A stretch of 64,000 bases of DNA from Ceratodon purpureus (GCA_014871385.1 CM026425.1:16324637-16388636); one strand, 5' to 3'. Shown: positions 32,691 through 45,878, counted from the first letter of the stretch. The notes: generated by a model from the sequence alone, not told the origin. Program-made: numbers and translations.

Positions 32691-35600
32691 ATGGACGACA
32701 GCTTGTATGATGAGTTCGGGAACTACATTGGGCCGGAGCTAGACTCGGACGAGGAGGAGTCGGAGCAGGAGGAGGAGGAGGAGGAGAGGGGGGTGGAGGA
32801 TGGGCATGACGATCGGTATTTGGAGAATGGGGTGGACGACGATGGGGACGACGCCATGGACATGGAGGGGGCGGTGGTGCTGGCGGAGGACAAGAAGTAT
32901 TACCCTACTGCGATGGAGGTGTATGGGGAGGGCGTGGAGACGCTGGTCATGGACGAGGACGCGCAGCCGCTGGAGGAGCCGATTATAAAACCTATTAACT
33001 TGAAGAAGTTTGAGGTGGTGGCGAAGGAGGTGCATACGTATGTGTCGACGGATTTTTTGCTAGGGTTGATGGCGAACCCGACGCTGATCAGGAATGTGGC
33101 GCTGATAGGGCACCTGCACCATGGGAAGACGCTGATCATGGACATGTTGTTTCAGCAAACGCACGATGTGAATACTCTGGACCCTAATAGTGAGAAGCAC
33201 TTGCGCTACACGGACACCAGGATTGATGAGCAGGAGCGTCAGATATCGATTAAGACTGTTCCTATGTCTCTTGTGTTGGAGGATAGTGCTGGCAAGTCTT
33301 ACCTTTGCAATATAATGGATACGCCGGGTCATGTGAATTTTTCGGATGAGATGACTGCTGCGCTTCGGCTTGCGGATGGTGCAGTTCTTGTTGTCGACGC
33401 GGTTGAAGGTGTTATGGTAAGCATTTCTGTTTCATGTGTAGTGTGTTAGGAATATCGTAAAAGAAATTTGAGTTGAATGGTGTTTGGTTTGCATTGATGT
33501 AGAATTGCATGTGTTTATTTTTTGGGGCTGCTGGATTTTGGGGAGGGCAGGTTAATACAGAGAGATCGATCAGACATGCTATGCAAGAGAGGCTTCCTAT
33601 TGTGGTGGTTATTAATAAGGTGCGTGGCTTCCTGACCTCTCTTGAATATGTTCCAGCTGAATCAGATTTTTAATCATTAGGTGTACTTGTTTAGTATTTC
33701 GTTTACCCCAACGGATATGTTAATGGCGCAGAATAGTTGTTATAGCTTGCTTTATCATACTTGTGAAGTGTGTATTTAGATTCTGTATTGGGGTGCAGGT
33801 TGACAGGTTGATTACAGAGCTAAAGCTGCCTCCCACTGATGCATACCACAAGCTTCGACATACCTTGGAGGAGGTAAATAACATTGTAGCTTCATATTCG
33901 ACTGGAGTGGATGGGGTGCCAGTACTCGACCCTGTTTTTGGAAACGTGTGCTTTGCAAGCGCCACTGCGGGGTGGTCGTTCACTCTTTTATCATTTGCTA
34001 AACTTTATGTCAAGCTTCATGGAGTTCCGTTTGATCCTGTAAAGTTTGCTTCAAAGCTTTGGGGTGACACATATTACCACTCTGATACTCGTACATTCAA
34101 GAAGAAGCCGCCTCCTGGTGGTGGAGAGCGTGCATTTGTGCAGTTTGTCCTGGAACCGTTGTACAAGATCTACAGTCAGGTTTGTTCTATGTTCCTTGAT
34201 CAAGTGCCTGCTTTGGGCACAGAAGGCGGGTTGTTTCCCTAAAGATTCTGTTTATTTCATGCAATGACTCTTTTATTCAATATTATCTATGTCAAGTGGA
34301 TCTTACAATTGTAGTCGCACTGATGTACAGGTGATCGGAGAACATCGTAGAAGCGTGGAAAACACTTTGGCGGAGCTGGGAGTCACTTTAAGCAATGCGG
34401 CATACAAGCTAAATGTGAAGCCTCTCCTCAAGCTAGCATGCAGTTCAGTTTTTGGATCTGGCACAGGTTTCACGGATATGCTGGTTAAACACATCCCATC
34501 AGCCAAAGACGCTGCTCCAACGAAAGTGGAGCACACTTACACTGGCCCTCAGGATACCGACCTTGCTCAATCTATGCGAGACTGCAATGCAGTGGGACCA
34601 TTGATGGTCAATGTCACCAAGCTTTACCCAAAACCTGATTGTAGTGTTTTTGATTCATTTGGAAGAGTTGTAAGTGGTACTATTCGTACTGGGCAATCTG
34701 TAAGAGTCCTTGGGGAAGGCTATTCGCCCGATGATGAAGAAGATATGGCCGTCAAGGAAGTAACTAAGCTTTGGGTTTATCAAGCCCGCTACCGCATTGC
34801 AGTCACAGAGGCCCCAGCTGGATCTTGGGTTCTGATTGAAGGAGTGGATGCATCGATTATCAAGACGGCAACTCTCTGCAATGAGTATTATGATGAGGAT
34901 GTATACATATTCCGTCCGTTGCAGTTCAATACTCTCTCAGTGGTGAAGACTGCGACTGAACCTCTCAATCCTAGTGAGCTCCCTAAAATGGTTGAAGGGC
35001 TCCGGAAGATCAGCAAGAGTTACCCACTTGCAATTACCAAGGTTGAAGAATCTGGGGAGCACACAATATTGGGCACTGGCGAAATATTTCTGGACTCGAT
35101 AATGAAAGATTTACGTGAGCTGTACTCAGAAGTAGAAGTTAAAGTACGTGGTTTTCTCCTTGATAAATTATTTAACATTATGACCTTACTCATCTTTGCT
35201 TCTTGCTATTGCAGTGGACAGTGGTGGTGTCCTTTGCCTGTTTTCATTTGAAACCGATATTAGGACCAAATATTTGTGTGACCAATCATTCTGACAGTGT
35301 GGTGGTACTATGTGCTGACAGGTTGCCGATCCAGTGGTTTCCTTTTGTGAGACTGTGGTGGAAACATCCTCTTTGAAGTGTTTTGCTGAAACTCCGAATA
35401 AGAAAAACAAGTTGACTATGGTAATTTACATTTCTTCTCGTGTCTTTGTCTAGAACTTAGTGTTTGCATTGCAAAGAACTGGTTAGAACTTTCACGGATT
35501 AGCTAAGACGCCTTTTCCACAATTTTGGTTTTGTGGAAATCTCTCAAAACATTCCACTAGCGCCTTTTCCACAATTTTGGTTTTGTGGAAATCTCTCAAA

Positions 35601-37725
35601 ACATTCCACTAGCGCCTTTTCCACAATTTTGGTTTTGTGGAAATCTCTCAAAACATTCCACTAGCGCCTTTTCTGTTGTAGCCTTCACCTTAACTGTGCT
35701 GATGCAGAACTCTGAAGGTTTAGGGTTTAGGGCGAGAATGATTTCCAAAGTACTAAAATTGCAAGTGATGTGTTCAGATTGCAGAGCCTTTAGAGAAGGG
35801 GCTAGCAGAGGACATCGAAAGCGGAATAGTATCATTAGACTGGCCTCGGAAGCGGTTGGGTGATTTTTTCCAGACCAAATATGACTGGGATCTTTTAGCA
35901 GCACGATCCATTTGGGCCTTTGGTCCAGATAAACAGGTGTGTGCATTGATGTTTCGGGAGTCATTTTAACACATTAAGTTTTGCTTTGAAAGGATTACTC
36001 TTTTGCAGATGACTATTGATTTAAATGTGCTAAGATTGGACATTTTACCTGCTTCCGAGCCTAGTTTATGATATTTGTCAGTCTACTAGATTCGGTGTCG
36101 TGCGCTTCCTAATTTATATGCTTTTATTCTTGCAGGGTCCAAACATTTTGTTGGATGATACTCTACCAAGTGAAGTGGATAAAGGTCTTTTGAATTCTGT
36201 GAAGGATTCAATTGTACAAGGGTATGCATCTTTTCTCTTTATATTTGCGACCTCTTGGTATTGCAAGCGGTATTCCAGTTTGAGTCTTCCATTTTGTAAA
36301 TTTTAGGCACTATTCTCAAGTGTAGTGCTTAGGTTATCTGCTGCTCATCATGTACTGTAATCTGTTTTGGGATGATAGTTCATATTCTCTACCTAACTTC
36401 ACATTGGGCCACCTACAAAGTATAACATGCATACTGTTGTTTGTATATGGTATAAAGCAATAATGATTTTTTGAGTCTCATGGGTTGCGTGCTTTTGGCA
36501 GGTTTCAATGGGGAGCTCGTGAGGGGCCCTTGTGTGATGAACCCATACGCAATGTGAAGTTCAAAATTCTAGATGCAACTATCGCTCAAGAGCCATTACA
36601 TCGGGGTGGTGGGCAGATCATTCCAACCTCTCGACGTGTTGCATATTCAGCCTTCCTGATGGCAACCCCTCGGTTGATGGAACCTGTCTACTTTGTGGAG
36701 GTTCGTCGGTGCCTTTCGTTGCTTTTGTTTAATATATTCTGCTGTAGCATTCATATTCAGTTATAGTAGTACATGCACACATACACTAAATTTTGTAGTT
36801 TTGATTTGATACAGATCCAAACACCTGCGGATTGCATGTCGGCTATCTACACGGTTTTGTCTAGGAGAAGAGGGCATGTCACTGCAGATGTACCAAAACC
36901 GGGTACTCCAGCATATATCGTGAAAGTAAGTACTAATTCAGTGCAGTATTGAGTGTTTTTTCTTCAAAAGATTAATCGGTCGGTTGAACTGAACGTGTTT
37001 ACAAGAGTCAAATGTTGAAAAAGAAGTATCGTTGTGATTATTTGGATCACTAACCGTACATTTAAATAATGATTTTATGTTCGTAGTAGAACATCTCACC
37101 TTGCTTGCCCAAAGTTTTGAACTCCATTGAGGAGTTATGTGACAGCGTTTGGTCAGAAAAGATGTTGGTTGTCGAGGTCTCTGAAGATTGACGATACGTT
37201 TGTTGGGGTTGGATTGCAGGCTTTTCTACCAGTAATCGAGTCATTTGGTTTTGAAACTGATCTTCGGTATCATACACAAGGACAAGCTTTCTGTTTGTCA
37301 GTCTTTGACCATTGGTCAATCGTACCCGGTGATCCTCTTGACAAGTCGGTTGTGTTGCGACCTCTGGAGCCAGCACCAGTTCAACACCTGGCTCGTGAAT
37401 TTATGGTTAAAACTAGGCGTAGAAAGGTACCCTCCCGCAACTACCGCAATTATCAGTCATCAATAGTGCTTTGTGTTGCTATCAAATACAAGTCAATGCA
37501 ACTTCATTTTTCTGTTCCCTTTAGCTTTAGTTGTGACTGAGTTTTGCTAACCAAACTTCACACTTGCTTTGGTGTAGTACCTCAAAAGTTGCCAATTATT
37601 GAGGTGTGGTTTTCTGGGCTTCTGTGCAGGGAATGAGTGAAGATGTGAGTATCAACAAGTTCTTCGACGACCCTATGCTTCTGGAGCTTGCACGGCAAGA
37701 TGCAGACTTGCAACAGATCCTTTAG
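32691..37725 (+). CDS. CLO: U5 snRNP GTPase Snu114/EFTUD2 (CLO/GFA1 homologue)
   Basis: EF-2-like GTPase of the U5 snRNP that helps drive spliceosome activation and disassembly in the nucleus. Eleven exons: 32691-33416, 33551-33619, 33799-34179, 34331-35143, 35322-35420, 35778-35936, 36136-36221, 36502-36700, 36815-36925, 37220-37426, 37630-37725; 2,946 nt, 981 aa, near the ~987 aa known for plants. The N-terminus [20 protein letters not shown] followed by an acidic stretch is the Snu114 signature. GTPase motifs: G1 GHLHHGKT (140-147), G3 DTPGHVNF, G4 NKVD (split by intron 2). Elongation-factor domains II-V follow; the end is [20 protein letters not shown]...QQIL. All splice sites are GT..AG and in phase. 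Intron 5 carries a 52-bp repeat. Confidence 0.96.
35509..35674. repeat. 52-bp tandem repeat in Snu114 intron 5
   Basis: Three exact-looking copies of a 52-bp unit (35509, 35561, 35613) and a partial fourth at 35665. Each unit contains an inverted repeat, TTTCCACAA...TTGTGGAAA, able to form a hairpin in the pre-mRNA. Confidence 0.9.
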
Positions 37726-39524
37726 TTTTTGCTACGGAGTTTTTGATTCTAGTAGAGAAGAAACCCACAGTGCAGGCTCTCCTATGGGCAAGGTCTTTGT
37801 TAAGAACTGCATTGGTACCAGTTTCCTGCCGAAGTGGGGAAATTTGTAAAACTTGATACTCGGAGTAGAGGAGATTCAGCTGCTTTTTTAATCGCAATGC
37901 AATGTCTCTGAACACAATTATCATGCATGACATGTCTGACTCATCTTTCCTCTTATTATTTGTACACTCTCTTATCTTGGTTTCAGTGAATTTACAACTG
38001 GAGGCTTGAGCTTGGCTACCCACTTGCTAACACTTATACCATACCATGCTCTACATAAATCTCGGTGGCTTGTAAAGTAGCATTCAAACCTAGAACATAC
38101 TGTTGTCAATACAATGCTGCTAAGATACTTCAATTTCCCAGATAGTGTTATAAATTAATGAGGAATTTTAAAATTATAATAATTTGAATAGGCATTGAAA
38201 CCAGAAATTCACATATCTCACGGATGGAAGTAGAGAAAAAGCGAATTTATTTGTATCGAAAGTAAATACAATTCAAATAAATATTTAAAAAATAAATTTT
38301 AGAAAATGTGAACTACACCACCAAAGTAGGAATGTTCATAAAATAATTCTAAAATTAAAAAAATCATGTAAACTCTATGGATTAAAATGTATATATATAA
38401 TTGTCTATTTTAAGCCATCAAGAATATGCTTTGTGGTTTTTTTTTTTTTTTAAATTTAACATTTCAAAAAAAAGTTTTTGAATAACGAACTTGTAGGGAA
38501 ATTTTAGTTCCATGGAAATCAATGTGAAATGAACATTTGTTCATTCCACCTCTAAATTTAGGTTTTTAGGACAAATGAACGACAAATCTTATCTTTTCAA
38601 AATATATAAATATTTGTTTTGAGGTGGACAAACCTGCTACCCAAGTTGGGTAATGTGAAAAGGCATTGAAATAAAAAGTATCCAATTTCTCAAACTGAAA
38701 AAAAAAAAAGAGGAAGCGAATCCAGTTGTCTCAAAACCAAATAAAACTGAATCCGTTTGCCGGTATCTCTAAAAATTGAAAACTAAATTAAAAAATTTGA
38801 ACCAAGTCTGGACCGCTGATGACGATATCCGAAACTGCATTCCCGGGGTGGTACCGGTACGGATATGGGTAGGTACAAATCATATACCCTCCAGGTACCC
38901 GGAACGCACAATACCCGGGAAGAATACCCGTGGCATTCGAGGACTCAGCAGGAGCAGAGAGCAGGGGTTTTAGGGAAACACACTGCTAGGCTGCGTCGTC
39001 GTCTGTTTTTGCAAAGGAAGAAGCTCACAACACACACACACACATACACACAAAAGACAGGGATCCTCACGGCGGACACCTCCAATCCATCGCAACCCCC
39101 GGCGCTCTTCGCCGACGCCATCGCCATCGCCGCCATCGCCACCACCTTGTTCTCTATTCGGTAATAGGCACTCCCTCAGCCCCGTACTCGGACTTCAGCA
39201 ATTAGGTTGTGTATCATTCAATTCCACATCATTAGGGTTTCTCTTCCTGGAGCCACTCGCACTGTGTCATCGTCTGGCGGATGGGATGGGGGAGAGCCTC
39301 TTGGCGGATGGAGGATCTCATCGTTTCTCTACAATCAGCGAGCGGGTGTTGTGGTTGTGTTTGTGGACTGTGTTGCGAGTTAGTGATTGATCCTGGCTTT
39401 TTAATGTTAGGCGTGAGGGCAGTTTGGTTCATGTTTCGTTTTTTTTCGTGTGTGTAGAGTGGTGGTTCTTGTGGAGGGAGCTGCAGGGGAGGATCTGCTG
39501 CGGGAAGGCGGAAGTTGAGCAGCC
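37726..39524. other. Intergenic DNA and eRF3 5' flank
   Basis: The first part is the Snu114 3' flank. 38150-38750 is very AT-rich. 38840-38940 has clustered GGTACC/TACCCGG motifs (GGTACCGGTAC, GGTACCCGG, ATACCCGGG, ATACCCG) that could be regulatory. A (CA)n tract lies at 39029-39051. The eRF3 5' UTR probably lies around 38950-39524. No gene is seen. Confidence 0.45.
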
Positions 39525-42500
39525 ATGACTAGTGTTGGAACGGAGGTAGGTTTTTGGCAGCCCTAACTGGAGGATTTTGATGGATGGATTCGTTGTGTGG
39601 AATTGGGTGAGCTTGGGAGGTTTATTCTTATGACTCGGTGGTTTGATGTGTTGTGCGATGCGTAGTGCGTGGAGAGTTAGGACTGTGGGAAGAGTTTGGA
39701 TTAGAGTGGTGTTTGGTTCTCGCTTTAGAGGGAACGGTCATGCGGAGGGGTTTGAGGTTGCCGATGGCGGATTATGGGAGTGAGATTGTAGTTATGGTGG
39801 GCGTTGATTGTGAGTAGTCAGCGTTGATTGTGGTGTTGTTTATGATTGTTTGGTGATGGTTGTTTGAGTAGGATGCATCTGCGGATCACGACTGGGAGCA
39901 TGAGGACAAAATAATCGAGCCTCCGAAATTCGCATTCTCAGCGCTCAGTGCTGCGAGCGCTGAGTTCGTTCCGAAACAGTACCTGAAAGTGGCCGCAGAG
40001 GCGAAGACAGAGGTGCCGAAGGTAGGGTTACTTTCTCTGGTTGACAGGATTTCATTAGGTGAAAGCTGTTGAATTGAGCTTTCGTCAATTTTGTCTGTTG
40101 ATGCGTCCTGTCCTGTTGTATGAAAGATGGCCGTGATCAAATTTTGCTGAACACTGCCTCTGCATTCATTGAAATGATGGTGTCTCTGGAGCTAGCCACT
40201 TGCATCAAATACATTGGTGTGTGCTTACCTGTCAAACGTCTGGTCGCAGGCTGACACCGAGCACATTGCTACCAAACTCGAGGAGAATCTGAACTTAAAG
40301 GACGATGAGGAGCAGGCTGAGGCGACGGAGGAGGAGGCAGAAAAGGCAGCGCCACCTGCAGCTTCCACTCCGGAGCCGGCGACCACCGTAGAAGAGCCAC
40401 ACGCTCCAGATGCTGTTCCGGAGGAGGAGCATCATGAGGAACCGAAGGAAGAAGATGCTGGGGATAGCCGGCAGCACTTGAATGTGGTATTTATTGGACA
40501 CGTAGGTAGGGATTCGATCGCTGCTTCATCCCTTCCGGTTCTCTTCCAATTGCGGGATTTATCGACATGCCCTGTTGCATGGGCTTGGGGTCGTACTCTG
40601 ATGAGCAGAGGAGGAAAACTCAGAAATATTCGTCCCGAGATTGCCTGCACGAGCTACAAGTTCTATAGTAAAGTAGTTCAGTTCTCTGAATGCAACGTGA
40701 TGCTGGTAATCACTCGCTTGGCGGCCAATGCGACACTGATTTTGAGGATGATGTGTTGACGCAGATGCTGGTAAATCAACAATAGGAGGTCAGATATTGT
40801 ACCTGAGCGACATGGTGGATGAGCGGACGATACAGAAGTACGAGCGTGAGGCTAAAGACAAGAACAGGGACAGTTGGTGAGTCCCAGGGCTAGGATGGGT
40901 TATCTTAACGCGGTGTGTTGGTTACGTAAGAATTGAGCATGTATGGTTGTGAGTGGGAGTAGCAGCGTCGACAATTGTGAGATGGCTTCTGAAGCCGCTC
41001 TTTTGTGGAGTGTCGCTATTTTGTGGGAAGAGATTGACGGAGGGATATGTTGCAGGTACATGGCTTACATCATGGACACGAACGAAGAAGAGAGAGCAAA
41101 GGTAGTCCCTCACTCGGAACCTGAAGCCGAATTGATTGAGTCCGAGTTGGTACTTTGAGAGTGATGACACGAAGTATGCGAGGACTTGTTTATCGGTTGA
41201 GAGGATGGTTAGGTTTCGTTACAATGGTGGCAGGTAGTTTAGCTATCAGTGATGTCAAGTAGTTACAGCTGAGCAGGTCTCCGGTAAGACCAGGAATGTG
41301 AGTAGTAGTGTACGACTTGATGGATGTCATGGAGTCTGTTTGTGATATTTGGGAACTGACTTCTTTAACCTTCACTCTGTTGGCTCTCTTGTTGTGCCTG
41401 ACAATGCTTTCCTGGACGGGGCGATACATTGGTTAGCATTGATATCTGATGGATTTGGTGTGAGAATGCAGGGAAAGACTGTCGAGGTTGGAAGAGCTCA
41501 TTTCGAGACGGAGAAGACGAGATTCACAATTTTGGACGCCCCTGTAAGAATGTCTCCACATCTTAGTATCGTGGCTTGGAATGTGAATAAACCTACGAGT
41601 GATTTGGCAGTTGTCGCCGTCGGTCAGAGGATCGGCATGAGTCACTGAGAGATTGACAGCTCACATGATGGATGTTTTCCTTTAGCCGTATAATTTGTGT
41701 TCAAGAGCTTCGGTCCTCTGCAGTCGGTTGTGGCAACGTGCGCCGTTTGAACGTCGCCGACTTGGTGGACTGGTTTTTCTGTGCAGGGCCACAAGAACTA
41801 TGTGCCGAACATGATCAGTGGTGCATCACAGGCTGACGTTGGAGTGCTGGTAAGATCGGGGTTTTCCGGTTGGTGGGTGTCATAGACGAGGGAAGGGGTG
41901 GAGTTGCGGTTTTGTCCTGCACCTATGAGTGTAACCACGGCCTGCGATTTAGAGTGATGGTGTGTTGATTTCAGGTCATTTCAGCGCGGAAAGGAGAGTT
42001 CGAGACGGGATTTGAGCGAGGAGGCCAAACACGGGAGCATGCACAGCTTGCGAAGACGTTGGGCGTTTCGAAGCTGTTGGTAGTTGTGAACAAGATGGAC
42101 GATCCATCCGTTGAGTGGTCAAAGGAAAGGTGGGCGTGATTTTCGAAACATGTGGGCATCCGAGAATGTGGTCGCAGTACTTGTTTGTGTCAATGATTAT
42201 AGTTGACGGCAGAAGATGTTCTTCTGAGCGCGTAATGCGAGTTGGCTAGGGTAGCGTTAAGACGATGTCGTCAGCCCCGAAATTGGTCGATGAGTGCCTA
42301 CATGGGTTAAGAGGGCATAGAGTATTTATGTTGCTATTCTAGTCCGCCTCGTTTACACGGAAGGATAATTCCGGCCGTTGGACTGTGACCTTCAGGTTTG
42401 ACGAAATCGAGAAGAAGATCGTTCCTTTCTTGAAATCATGTGGCTACAACACGAAGAAAGGTATGTGGGAGGAGTTTGGTAGTGAAGTGAGCTGTGTGAA

Positions 42501-44324
42501 TATGTAGCGAGCTTGATATTGTCAGGGTCTTTTGTGAGCTGGGGAGCGGGTCGATGGTAGTAATCTGAGTGGTGGTCTCGTGGTGGCGCGTTGTGGGTTG
42601 CAGACGTCCAGTTTTTGCCGATATCTGGGCTGTTTGGGAGCAACATGAAGGAGCGGATGACGAAGAGTACGTGTCCATGGTGGGACGGACCTTGCCTTTT
42701 CGAAGCACTGGATGCCGTTGAGCTTCCATTGCGGGACCCGAAGGGTTCCTTCAGGTAACGAGCTCGAGCACCGTACTTAAGCCTCATGCGGATGGACTGA
42801 TTGCAGCCCTGGTGCTTGTGACCGTTATTGGGTGGGTGGACTGATGTGCACGATGAATGTATGTTGTGTGTGCAGGATGCCTTTGATAGATAAGTTTAGG
42901 GACATGGGTACGGTAGTGATGGGCAAGATAGAATCTGGGAGCGTTCGGCGAGGAGACACGTTGATGGTGATGCCTAACAAGGTGAGTGTGCGGCTTGGGT
43001 TGTTTGTTTTGTGGACCTGTGGGAAGGTTGATGGCGCAGTCGATATTTTCTGGTGTTATCGGGTATGTTGGATGATTCGATATTCTGGCATAGAAGAGGG
43101 CGGTTAAGATGGTGGGTGGGTTTTGGTTGCAGGCCCAGGTGAAGGTTGTGACAGTGTATCGCGACAACGATGAAGTGAACTACGCGAAGCCTGGGGAGAA
43201 CCTACGGATCAGGATATCAGGTGTCGAGGAAGAGGACATCATTCCAGGATTTGTTCTGTCGTCCGTGAGTACGTGCCTCATATCTAAGCTCGCCCATTGT
43301 ATGAAGCCCGTTTCCATTTCGCGCTGGCGTTTTTTTTTTGAAAATCCTCAGTGTTATGACGTTTGTGCGTTGTGTTGGGATCTGAGCCGTGCTTGGTGTT
43401 TGTGCAGATAGGCCCATTCCTGCTGTTCTGGAGTTCGATGCTCAGCTCCAGATCCTTGAACTTCTTGATCACAAGGTATGCTTGCTTGTACGTGGAGTTG
43501 ATGTGGTGCTGACGAACTACAGTTCGGTAGCTGAGGACATGTCATGGATTAGGGACGTGTCATGGTGAAATTGGTGCTCTGCTTGTGGGAGTCGGGAGCG
43601 GAAGCGAATTAAGTAGAAGTTGGCAAATTTCTCTCCCATGGGAGTGGACGGACTCCTGTATTTCACATGCGAGATGTTAGATGCTTGGTGGTTTTGTCAA
43701 CGGTGTGTTTGGGGTTGTTGTTGTTGCAGGCAATATTCACTGCTGGGTACAAGGCCATACTCCACATACACTCGGTGGTGGAGGAGTGTGAGATTATGGG
43801 GCTAATTCACCAGATAGATCCTAAAACGAAGAAGCCCATCAGGAAGAAGGTGTTGTTTGTGAAGAGCGGAGCTGTTGTGGTGGTTCGCATCCAGGTTGGT
43901 AGTCACTCGATGTTTGTCCTGTGGATCGGGTTGGAAGTGGACGTGGTGGTTTGTTGGAGGAGACTGGATTTTGCCAACCATATAGCGGCGTGTTTGATGT
44001 TGTGAGGAGGACATGCCGCGATGAGTTGACGGTCTAATAAGCCCGCGTTGAATGTTTCAGGTCAGCCAGCTGATCTGTGTGGAGAAGTTCGAGGACTTTC
44101 CCCAGCTTGGACGCTTCACACTGCGAGACGAGGGTGCGTGACTTTTACCCTCGAGCATGAAGATCTTCATCGTTGCTATCATGGTTTGGGTTATTAGGCG
44201 CAAGCACCTGATGATGTTGACACGGTTGTTGTTGTGGACGTGGTGTTGGGGTGGAACAGGCAAAACGGTAGCGATTGGCAAAGTGGTGAAGTTCCCGAAG
44301 CTTGAGGGCAGCAGCCAGAACTGA
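39525..44324 (+). CDS. ERF3: Eukaryotic release factor 3 (eRF3/SUP35) GTPase
   Basis: Translation termination GTPase that partners eRF1 in the cytoplasm. Sixteen exons fit: 39525-39545, 39872-40021, 40250-40505, 40765-40876, 41056-41101, 41472-41543, 41787-41849, 41975-42129, 42396-42460, 42604-42754, 42876-42981, 43133-43268, 43408-43475, 43730-43894, 44061-44133, 44260-44324; 1,704 nt, 567 aa. A short acidic N-domain rich in E, A and P precedes the GTPase core. G1 GHVDAGKST is split by intron 3, G3 is DAPGHKN (split by intron 6), G4 NKMD, and GGQTREHA is the eRF3/EF-1alpha hallmark. The C-terminal beta-barrels follow, with [20 protein letters not shown] typical of eRF3 rather than EF-1alpha, ending GSSQN. 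The intron 12 donor at 43269 was chosen because it keeps [20 protein letters not shown] in frame. Confidence 0.95.
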
Positions 44325-45338
44325 CGCCAGCAACATTAACGTGCTTGACCGTCAAACTGCGGATTCCACTTCCAGTGGTAAGCACAATTGGTTCGTTGTA
44401 GGCGTTTGCGTTGCGTGTCCTGGATGAATGATCGTATTGTGTTCTTCCACAGCCCTGGCTGATGAAGGGAGAGTCGTACATGAGAGGTTGAGTCAGCAGT
44501 AGAATGCGATGGTGTGGTGAAGAGGGTGACTGGGCTTTGGAGTTGGAGAAGCCATGCACAAGCTGGCATTAGTACGTAGATTCATCAATACTTGGGTGGT
44601 GTGTGTACTTGCAGGAATCGACGTGAGCGAGGGTGAGCTTGGATAAGATCCTGATGTCTACTCTACAGTGTTTTCATCTTGAGAGAGCAACTACGAGCCG
44701 TAGTGCTGGAGTTGCTTGTCATGTATGTCTAGATGGCATCACCATTCTGGAAGAACACCAACACATTTTCTGAGGTGCTGTGGTCAGGGAATCGTATATG
44801 CAAAATCATATGTTCCTGAGCAGTTGCTCTTTTGGATAACTGTGACAAAAGAAAAGTTGCAAGTGATGGAAATGAATGTTGAAGGTTTCAAGATGTAAGT
44901 TGGTGCGAGTGATGCGAGAGTCTGGATAGTGGCAGGATTTTGTGCCCGACAATCAGTTTTGATATATGAGAATATGTGCTCGCACTTTGGTGCTTGTGTT
45001 TAGGTACTGGCTGTGTCTTAAAATAGAGAGGGCTTTTCTATCGGGAACAACAAGGTGGATTTATTTTGTTCTACTTCTGCTTATGCGGCTAGTTTACAAC
45101 GAGTTTTTTTATGTTTTTTGCGTTCTGAGGAGAACAATGGTCGTTTGGAAATTTATGGTAAATGTTGGACAATTTAAATTTGTATACTAAATCGAAATGT
45201 GGTTTGAAATAATTTGCATAGAGTCATGTTGAAATTTCCTGGAGATTTGCAGAGTACGCTACGCTCCGTTCCCGGGGATGATTTAGGTTTACAGAATCAT
45301 TTCTGACATCTTGGGTGGGACCTACTCACTGACTCATC
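44325..45338. other. eRF3 3' flank and intergenic DNA
   Basis: Probably contains the eRF3 3' UTR. No other gene is supported; short open frames show no domain. Confidence 0.5.
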
Positions 45339-45412
45339 GCCTAATTAGCTCTGCTGGTCAGAGCGTTGTGCTAATAACGTGAAGGCCACAGGTTCGAGAC
45401 CTGTATTGGGCA
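45339..45412 (+). tRNA. tRNA-Ile(AAU)
   Basis: A 74-nt tRNA with fully paired acceptor stem (GCCTAAT with ATTGGGC), D-arm GCTC...GAGC, anticodon loop CTAATAA (anticodon AAU, read as IAU after inosine editing), and a good T-arm ACAGGTTCGAGACCTGT. A TTTT terminator follows 5 nt downstream. One oddity: the D-loop reads CTCTGCTGG where A14 is expected, a change in the internal A-box promoter. The anticodon stem has several G-U pairs. No intron. Confidence 0.85.
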
Positions 45413-45610
45413 GTACTTTTCTACAATACGCCTGTCACATTTATTTTGTTTCAAACTACCGTACAGCAGCTGGTTAGAGGAAGGATTGATTATGTTGTTT
45501 TCCCCACAACTCGTGAAAAAATTGGACTTTATTTTTCATACAATTAAGTATGCCATTCATTAAAAAAAACTTGTATATTTAAGTAGAAATTATTTTCGTC
45601 GTAGAATTCA

Positions 45611-45878
45611 TACCGTAACACCATAGCTGGTTCGTTCCTTGTGAAACGAATAATTATTTTTTTTGGAAAAATAAGGTTTATCTCTCCAAAATTGATTTTC
45701 TTGATTTTCGTTTTTTACTAAAAATTTACTAAAAATAACCTCATTTGGCTTAGATATGACAAACAATCAGAAAAAACAATTTATTCTATTTTCGTTTTTT
45801 GGTCTTCATAATTTTCAAATTTTTTCGTTTTCTATTTTTGGAATTATTTAAGAACGAACCAGCTATGGTGTTACGGTA
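45611..45878. mobile_element. MITE with 27-bp terminal inverted repeats
   Basis: Left end TACCGTAACACCATAGCTGG followed by TTCGTTC; the right end is its perfect reverse complement. If the outer TA pairs are taken as target duplication, the element is 264 bp (45613-45876) starting CCGTAACACC, consistent with a Tc1/mariner-type MITE. The interior is AT-rich and non-coding. Confidence 0.8.

Noticed and set aside
32401-32742. 113-aa plus-strand open frame before Snu114
   Set aside because: It overlaps the 5' UTR and start of Snu114 in another frame; the Snu114 frame is clearly the real one.
38410-38470. Poly-T/A-rich stretch as a terminator or origin
   Set aside because: Homopolymer runs are common in this AT-rich genome and nothing else supports a function.
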